DNA of 6,466 bases from CAYHWW01 sp964360145 (GTDB taxonomy: Bacteria; Bdellovibrionota; UBA1018; CAYHWW01), in assembly GCA_964360145.1 (NCBI GenBank), contig CAYHWW010000184.1, forward strand, positions 1 through 6,466. Reading direction: 5' to 3'. The notes beneath the pieces were generated by a model that saw nothing but the letters and a program-made list of their open reading frames with translations, made no database searches and was not told the origin of the DNA. Positions 1 through 3,916 of this stretch are shown piece after piece (within the stretch, counting starts at the first letter, position 1; every line of letters begins with the position of its first letter). A program made the translations under genes and the position numbers.

Positions 1-53
1 TAACCGGTATTTTGGGGCTTTGTAAACACATCCGCGGAGGTGGCATCAGACAT
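1..53 (-). CDS. Possible 5' fragment of an unidentified leftward gene
   Basis: An ATG at 53-51 opens a leftward frame with no stop for 17 codons to the window edge (reads MSDATSADVFTKPQNTG). It starts 22 bases after the stop of the dihydrouridine synthase gene on the same strand, as expected for a next gene in an operon. The peptide is hydrophilic and shows no signal peptide or recognisable domain, so no function can be given. No Shine-Dalgarno sequence precedes the ATG (the bases just upstream read as CCTCCC, the wrong polarity), which weakens the call. A frame this short could be open by chance. In some alphaproteobacteria dusB (nifR3) precedes ntrB, but nothing here shows that arrangement. 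Confidence 0.35.
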   Translation of the reverse strand, partial: MSDATSADVFTKPQNTG

Positions 54-75
54 GGGAGGAACTTTTCACAGTGTT

Positions 76-1137
76 TTAGCCGTGTCCACCCTTGAGAAAC
101 CCCTCGGCGAGGTAGCTTGCTTGTTTGGCCAAAGCAGGGCGACCGAAGAACAGGCACCCCAACTCAAACACTTGATCGTTGCCCATGGCGTTATCCGTGG
201 GAATGGAAAAGAGGGCCTTGCGGAACTGAGAAGCACCATCGAAACCGGCGGAGTACCAGTTGAGGAACTTACGCAGCTGGATGCCGGCATGGACTGGCGC
301 GTGATTTTCTTGGAGCAGCGCCCATTGGCGAGTGATGAGGCGGCTATAATCCCAGAGACCTTCGGGAGTGCGGTAGGCCAGCTGCTCGGCATTGAGGGTA
401 CGGCCCTCTTCTACGAGGATTTCTAAAAACAGGAAAGGATTGCGGAGGGCCCCGCGACCGATCATAACCGCGTCGCAGCCGCTGGTTTTACGGCGCTCCA
501 CGGCGTTGCGGGCCGTCAAGATGTCACCATTGCCAATGATGGGAATGGGGGCGCGCTCTTTGACCCGCGCCATGAGGTCCCAGTCCGCTTCACCTTCATA
601 ACCCTGGGCCCGGGTGCGCCCGTGGATGGCCACCCATGCGGCGCCTGCCTCGGCGGCGGCGCAAACATTTTCTAAAGTATTGATGGAGCTGGCGTCCCAG
701 CCCGTGCGGATCTTGATGGTGAGCGGGATGTTGATGGCGCTTTTCACTGATTTCACCAGCTCGTAGAGCTTCCGGGGATCCCGGCAAAGGGCGGCGCCCC
801 CGCCCTTTTTCACGACCTTGGGCACGGGGCAGCCCATGTTGATGTCGATGAAGTCGACGCCGCTCTTCTCGATGGTGGCCGCCGCCCGAGCAAGGTCGTT
901 GAAGTCCTCGCCAAAGATTTGCAACCCCACGGGGCGCTCTCCCTCGAAATATTTGCAGAGATCAAGGGTTTTGCGCCCGGCGAAACAGATGCCGGTGGCG
1001 GAGATGAGCTCGCTGATGACCACGCCGGCGCCGAGCTCCTTCATGAGCAGGCGAAAGGGGGCGTTGGTGATGCTGGCCATGGGCGCCAGCACGTAGGGGA
1101 AGTCCACCGTGGCGGGGCCGATCTTGAGCGGATTCAC
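76..1137 (-). CDS. dusB: tRNA-dihydrouridine synthase, DusB-like
   Basis: This 353-residue flavoenzyme reduces specific uridines in the tRNA D-loop to dihydrouridine in the cytoplasm, using FMN and NAD(P)H. An FMN-binding TIM barrel fills roughly residues 5-240. Family motifs in order are APM at 18-20, DINMGCP at 98-104 with the catalytic Cys103, the Lys-rich glycine stretch KVVKKGGGAAL at 107-117, KIRTGW at 142-147, IHGRTR at 171-176, IGNGDI at 201-206 and the phosphate-binding IGRGALRNP at 226-235. A helical tRNA-binding domain follows, including LRKFLNWYS near 288-296. Length is close to the usual 320-350. Similarity to E. coli DusB is from memory of its motifs, so the exact subclass (A, B or C) is less sure than the family. 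The start is GTG at 1137. No usable Shine-Dalgarno is visible and a stop lies in frame 15 bases upstream, so the start cannot move far. It follows the aminopeptidase P gene by 28 bases and is probably in its operon. The fis gene that accompanies dusB in enterics is not visible here. Confidence 0.93.
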   Translation of the reverse strand: MNPLKIGPATVDFPYVLAPMASITNAPFRLLMKELGAGVVISELISATGICFAGRKTLDLCKYFEGERPVGLQIFGEDFNDLARAAATIEKSGVDFIDINMGCPVPKVVKKGGGAALCRDPRKLYELVKSVKSAINIPLTIKIRTGWDASSINTLENVCAAAEAGAAWVAIHGRTRAQGYEGEADWDLMARVKERAPIPIIGNGDILTARNAVERRKTSGCDAVMIGRGALRNPFLFLEILVEEGRTLNAEQLAYRTPEGLWDYSRLITRQWALLQENHAPVHAGIQLRKFLNWYSAGFDGASQFRKALFSIPTDNAMGNDQVFELGCLFFGRPALAKQASYLAEGFLKGGHG

Positions 1138-1165
1138 AATAAAAGGGATTTACACCGGTTGGTGC

Positions 1166-2497
1166 TCAGAGCGCAAGCCAGGGTTTGGAGCCCACCAGGG
1201 CCTCAAGATCGGCGATTTCCTTGGGTGCGGCGGCAGTGAGCACCTCGCAGCCCGTGGCGGTGAGCACGATGTCGTCCTCGATGCGCACCCCCAGGCCCCG
1301 GAATGCCACCGGCGCTTTTTCGTCGTAGGTCTGCACGTAGAGCCCGGGCTCGACGGTGAAGACCATGCCCTCTTGGAGGGGGCGGGGCTGGCCGCTTAGC
1401 AAAGAGCGACCGCAATCATGGACATCCATGCCCAGGAAATGCCCTGTGCCGTGGGGATAGAACCGCTTGAAGGTTTGCGCTGCGATGATCTCGTCTCCAC
1501 TGCCCTCGAGGAGGCCCATGCCCTTGAGGGCATCCACCAGGGCCCCGACTGCGTGCTCGTGCAAATCCTGCAAGGTCACCCCGGGCTTTGCCATGGCGAT
1601 GCAGGATTTTTGAACCGCGAGGACCACTTCGTAGAGCGCTCGCTGCTCGGGGCTGAAGCGACCGGACACCGGAAAAGTGCGCGTGAGGTCCGCGGTGAGA
1701 TACTCGTACTCCGCGCCGGCATCGATGAGGAGCAGATCCCCCTCCCGCAGCTGCCGATTATTTTCAATGTAGTGGAGAATGGTGGCATTGGCGCCACTGG
1801 CGACGATGCACTCGTAGCCCATGCGCCCAGCGCCCTGCTCCCTGGCGACAAACTCGATGAGGGCTTCCAGCTGGCGCTCATTGAGACCAGGGCGGCAACG
1901 AGCCATGGCCTCTCGGTGGGCGAGGGCAGTGATCCGGCTTGCCTCCCTTAGACGCTGGAGCTCCGCCTCTTCTTTTATGAGACGTATCTCAGAGATCAAT
2001 TCCGCGGGGTCCAGCAACGACAAAAGAGACTCACTACTCCGCGGGGTGGAATCCCGAAGTTTACTGAGCCACTCCATCACTTGACTCGAAATCACGGCAC
2101 GTGGAGGGCCGTTGGCGGAGGAAAAGTAAACCCTCTCGGCGCCATCGAGGAACTCTCGAGAGCGGCGATCGATTTCCGTGGCGACGAAGGCTTTGTCCGC
2201 CCCCAACCTGGCCGCGGCATCATCAACCCCCAGACGCTTACCGTCCCAGAGCTCCCTCAGCTGGTCCCGGGGACGCAGGAAGATCCAAAACTCTTTTTTA
2301 CCCCGCAGGTTGCGCAGCACCGCCACGGCGTCGGGTTCATCAAAGCCCGTGAAGTAATGGAAAGTGGAATCCTGCCGAAAGCGATAGTACACGTCGTTAT
2401 TGCGCAGGCTCATGCGGGCGGAGGGCAAAATGAACACGCCCCCCTCAATGAGGGAAAACAAACGCTCCCGGCGCTTTGCATAGTCCACTGGATTCAC
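1166..2497 (-). CDS. pepP: Xaa-Pro aminopeptidase (aminopeptidase P), M24B family
   Basis: This 443-residue cytoplasmic metallopeptidase removes the N-terminal residue from peptides whose second residue is proline. Length matches E. coli PepP (441). Residues about 3-135 form the AMP_N domain, with the typical YRFRQDSTFHYFTGFDEPDA at 38-57. Residues about 175-425 form the pita-bread catalytic domain. All five metal ligands can be read: Asp259 and Asp270 (IDAGAEYEYLTADLTRTFP), His353 (PHGTGHFLGMDVHD), Glu383 (TVEPGLY) and Glu407 (VRIEDD). Supporting residues His242, His360 and Arg405 are also present, so the enzyme should be active with a dinuclear Mn-type centre. The start is GTG at 2497, set by a strong AAGGAG five bases upstream. 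It is the first gene of a leftward cluster with the Dus gene and diverges from the HAD phosphatase gene across 30 bases. Confidence 0.96.
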   Translation of the reverse strand: MNPVDYAKRRERLFSLIEGGVFILPSARMSLRNNDVYYRFRQDSTFHYFTGFDEPDAVAVLRNLRGKKEFWIFLRPRDQLRELWDGKRLGVDDAAARLGADKAFVATEIDRRSREFLDGAERVYFSSANGPPRAVISSQVMEWLSKLRDSTPRSSESLLSLLDPAELISEIRLIKEEAELQRLREASRITALAHREAMARCRPGLNERQLEALIEFVAREQGAGRMGYECIVASGANATILHYIENNRQLREGDLLLIDAGAEYEYLTADLTRTFPVSGRFSPEQRALYEVVLAVQKSCIAMAKPGVTLQDLHEHAVGALVDALKGMGLLEGSGDEIIAAQTFKRFYPHGTGHFLGMDVHDCGRSLLSGQPRPLQEGMVFTVEPGLYVQTYDEKAPVAFRGLGVRIEDDIVLTATGCEVLTAAAPKEIADLEALVGSKPWLAL

Positions 2498-2521
2498 GGC
2501 TGCTCCTTGGGGTAGTGTAAC
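2493..2521 (+). promoter_or_regulatory. Candidate promoter of the HAD gene (weak match)
   Basis: TTCACG at 2493-2498 and TGTAAC at 2516-2521 are separated by 17 bases. Each matches the sigma-70 -35 and -10 consensus at four of six positions. Transcription would begin about seven bases after the -10, at or next to the A of the HAD start codon at 2528. That would make the mRNA leaderless, in line with the lack of a Shine-Dalgarno sequence before this gene. The -35 would overlap the pepP start codon. Matches this weak occur by chance, so this is only a candidate. Confidence 0.22.
2503..2508 (-). promoter_or_regulatory. Shine-Dalgarno of pepP
   Basis: On the minus strand this reads AAGGAG, followed by the five-base spacer CAGCC and the GTG start at 2497-2495. 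It is the strongest ribosome-binding site upstream of a complete gene here and decides the GTG start of aminopeptidase P. Confidence 0.8.
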
Positions 2522-2527
2522 ACCGCC

Positions 2528-3202
2528 ATGGGCGTAAAACCGGCGGATTTCCCGCTAGATATCGTAATTTGGGACCTGGACGGCACCCTGGTGCATTCGT
2601 TGCCCGCCACCTTCGCGGCATTCAATGCGGGGCTGGAGCCGCTGCTGGGTCGGCGCCTGAGCGACCAGGAAATTCTGAGCCACTTCGGCCCGCCGGATCA
2701 GGAGATCATACGCGCCCTCGTGGGCGATGAGCGCGCGGAGGCCTGCTACCAGGATGTGCTGAGCCACATGGTGCGCAACATCCGGGACATGAGGGTCTTC
2801 GACGGCGTGCGGGAGGCCTTAGACGCAGTGGAAACCCTGGGCCTACGCAACGCCATATTCACTGGCCGTGGCCGCATCAGCACGGACATCATCATGAAAG
2901 AGCTGGGCCTCGCCCCATCCTTTGCCATGCTCGTCACCAATGACGACGTGACCCGGCACAAGCCCCACCCCGAGGGCATCTTGAAGATTTGCGCGGAACT
3001 CGGGAGCAAGCCCGAGCGCACCGTCATGGTGGGCGACTCCAATGCCGACGTGCGCTGTGGGCGCGACGCAGGCACCCGCACCGTGGGCATTCGCTGGAGC
3101 CCTCATGCGGCGCTGTTCCACAGCGCTGAACACCGCCCGGATCGGGTGGCGGAGCAGCCCCGGGATGTGGTGGCGTGGCTGCGTGGGTTTAACCGCGCCT
3201 AA
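2528..3202 (+). CDS. HAD-superfamily hydrolase, phosphoglycolate phosphatase-like
   Basis: This 224-residue protein has all four HAD motifs. Motif I is DLDGT at 16-20 (nucleophile Asp16, general acid Asp18). Motif II is FTGRG at 111-115 (Thr112). Motif III is HKPHPEG at 144-150 (Lys145). Motif IV is VGDSNADV at 168-175 (Asp170, Asp174). A helical C1 cap sits between motifs I and II (about residues 23-95), as in Gph, PpaX and beta-phosphoglucomutase relatives. It should be an active Mg-dependent cytoplasmic hydrolase of a small phosphate ester or phosphonate, but the substrate cannot be read from sequence; 2-phosphoglycolate, pyrophosphate and nucleotide monophosphates are all possible. The ATG at 2528 is the only reasonable start, since an in-frame TAG lies at 2513-2515. 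No Shine-Dalgarno is visible. It is the only rightward gene here, so it is transcribed separately from its neighbours. Confidence 0.92.
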   Translation: MGVKPADFPLDIVIWDLDGTLVHSLPATFAAFNAGLEPLLGRRLSDQEILSHFGPPDQEIIRALVGDERAEACYQDVLSHMVRNIRDMRVFDGVREALDAVETLGLRNAIFTGRGRISTDIIMKELGLAPSFAMLVTNDDVTRHKPHPEGILKICAELGSKPERTVMVGDSNADVRCGRDAGTRTVGIRWSPHAALFHSAEHRPDRVAEQPRDVVAWLRGFNRA

Positions 3203-3211
3203 GATTAGGCG
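3196..3211. terminator. Stem-loop between convergent genes, possible weak bidirectional terminator
   Basis: CGCCTA at 3196-3201 and TAGGCG at 3206-3211 form a perfect six-base stem with the loop AGAT. It spans the TAA stop of the HAD gene and ends four bases before the stop codon of the FecR gene. Being symmetrical, it would form in either transcript. Neither side has a run of T, so it does not look like a classical intrinsic terminator, and the short stem may be chance. Confidence 0.3.
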
Positions 3212-3214
3212 AGC

Positions 3215-3907
3215 CTACCTTCGGATCGTTGTGCGTTCGCGCATGATCGTCACTTCCCGTAGCGTCAAATCCCGCAAGACCTTGATCGTATTGTCCTTGC
3301 GGATTTCGCGACTGTGGCCCTCGGGGATCTGGGTTTTCATGCCCCTGGTAGCGGACACGACCCAAACGGCGCCTTTCCGCACATGAACAATAAGATCTTG
3401 GTTGGCGGAATTCACGGTGAGGAAAAAATCCGACGGCCCCTCGATGAACAGCACCCGCTCGTTGTGCTTCACATAGTACCGCACCCATGGCTCCGCCGAC
3501 GGTGACGTCACCCGCACGAAGCCGTAGTAAAAGCGAAAGATGCTCTCGTCCTTGCGGTCGCTCTCACGGTCCGCGCCCCGGCGCACCCGCTCCGCCGAAA
3601 ATGAGCTGAGACGGTCCATCTCGATGTAGGTTTTGTCGCGAAAGCGCACATGGACCCGGGCTTTTTCTTCCGTGATGATTTTGTCGCCCTGATTGATCGT
3701 GGCCCCCAAGGGCAGCGTGGACTTTTTGCTGTCAGCATCACCAGCACGGACCACCTTGGACGCGGCATCGATTTTCTCGATCTGTCCCGCGGGCCCCGGG
3801 ATGAGGCCCAAGCGCCCGTGGAGCTGCAACTCTTCGCGCTCCTGGGCCCTGGCCTGTATACAGACCACGGCGGATGCCAAATATAGGGCGACGGCGAACC
3901 CCTTCAT
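3215..3907 (-). CDS. Secreted FecR-domain protein
   Basis: This 230-residue protein begins with a Sec signal peptide: Lys2, a hydrophobic core at about 4-17, and ARA at 19-21 with likely cleavage after Ala21. The mature protein should lie in the periplasm or on the outer surface; no other membrane segment is visible. The FecR-like beta domain covers about 50-205. Visible elements are LGATINQGDKIITEEKARVH at 67-86, a DKTYIEMDRLSSF stretch at 91-103, the FRFYYGFVRV strand at 124-133, VRKGAVWVVS at 176-185 and the PEGHSREI turn at 195-202. The segment 106-122 is rich in Arg, Asp and Lys. The N-terminal anti-sigma region of true FecR regulators is absent and no sigma factor or TonB receptor is near, so a role in iron signalling is unlikely. 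Stand-alone FecR proteins are often linked to envelope or surface structures, but function here is unknown. The ATG start at 3907 follows GGAGG by four bases and overlaps the M1 peptidase stop. Confidence 0.82.
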   Translation of the reverse strand: MKGFAVALYLASAVVCIQARAQEREELQLHGRLGLIPGPAGQIEKIDAASKVVRAGDADSKKSTLPLGATINQGDKIITEEKARVHVRFRDKTYIEMDRLSSFSAERVRRGADRESDRKDESIFRFYYGFVRVTSPSAEPWVRYYVKHNERVLFIEGPSDFFLTVNSANQDLIVHVRKGAVWVVSATRGMKTQIPEGHSREIRKDNTIKVLRDLTLREVTIMRERTTIRR

Positions 3908-3916
3908 CGGGCCTCC
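3904..3916 (-). promoter_or_regulatory. ATGA start/stop overlap with internal Shine-Dalgarno
   Basis: On the minus strand ATGA (3907-3904) contains both the FecR start codon and the TGA stop of the M1 peptidase. GGAGG (3916-3912) lies inside the last codons of the peptidase gene, four bases before the ATG. This is the usual arrangement for translational coupling, so the two proteins are probably made from one mRNA in related amounts. Confidence 0.75.

Noticed and set aside
2..8. AACCGGT at the left edge recurring in inverted form near 1153-1160
   Set aside because: A seven-base, nearly palindromic match is expected by chance at this length and GC content; there is no flanking similarity.
40..426. 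Rightward open frame of 128 codons, with a GGGAGGA stretch near 54-60
   Set aside because: Mostly antisense to the C-terminal domain of the Dus gene. The purine-rich stretch lies inside the frame, not ahead of its start.
1151..1165. Short hairpin CACC-GGTT-GGTG between pepP and dus as a terminator
   Set aside because: The stem is only four base pairs and the T-rich stretch beyond it on the minus strand is not adjacent; more likely chance in a GC-rich gap.
2081..2515. Rightward open frame of 144 codons ending near the HAD start
   Set aside because: Antisense to the AMP_N domain of aminopeptidase P; no domain or ribosome-binding site supports it.
3850..3907. Lipoprotein signal (Cys16) in the FecR protein
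   Set aside because: The residues before Cys16 are SAVV. The -1 position is Val, not Gly, Ala or Ser, and a good AxA signal peptidase I site follows at 19-21.
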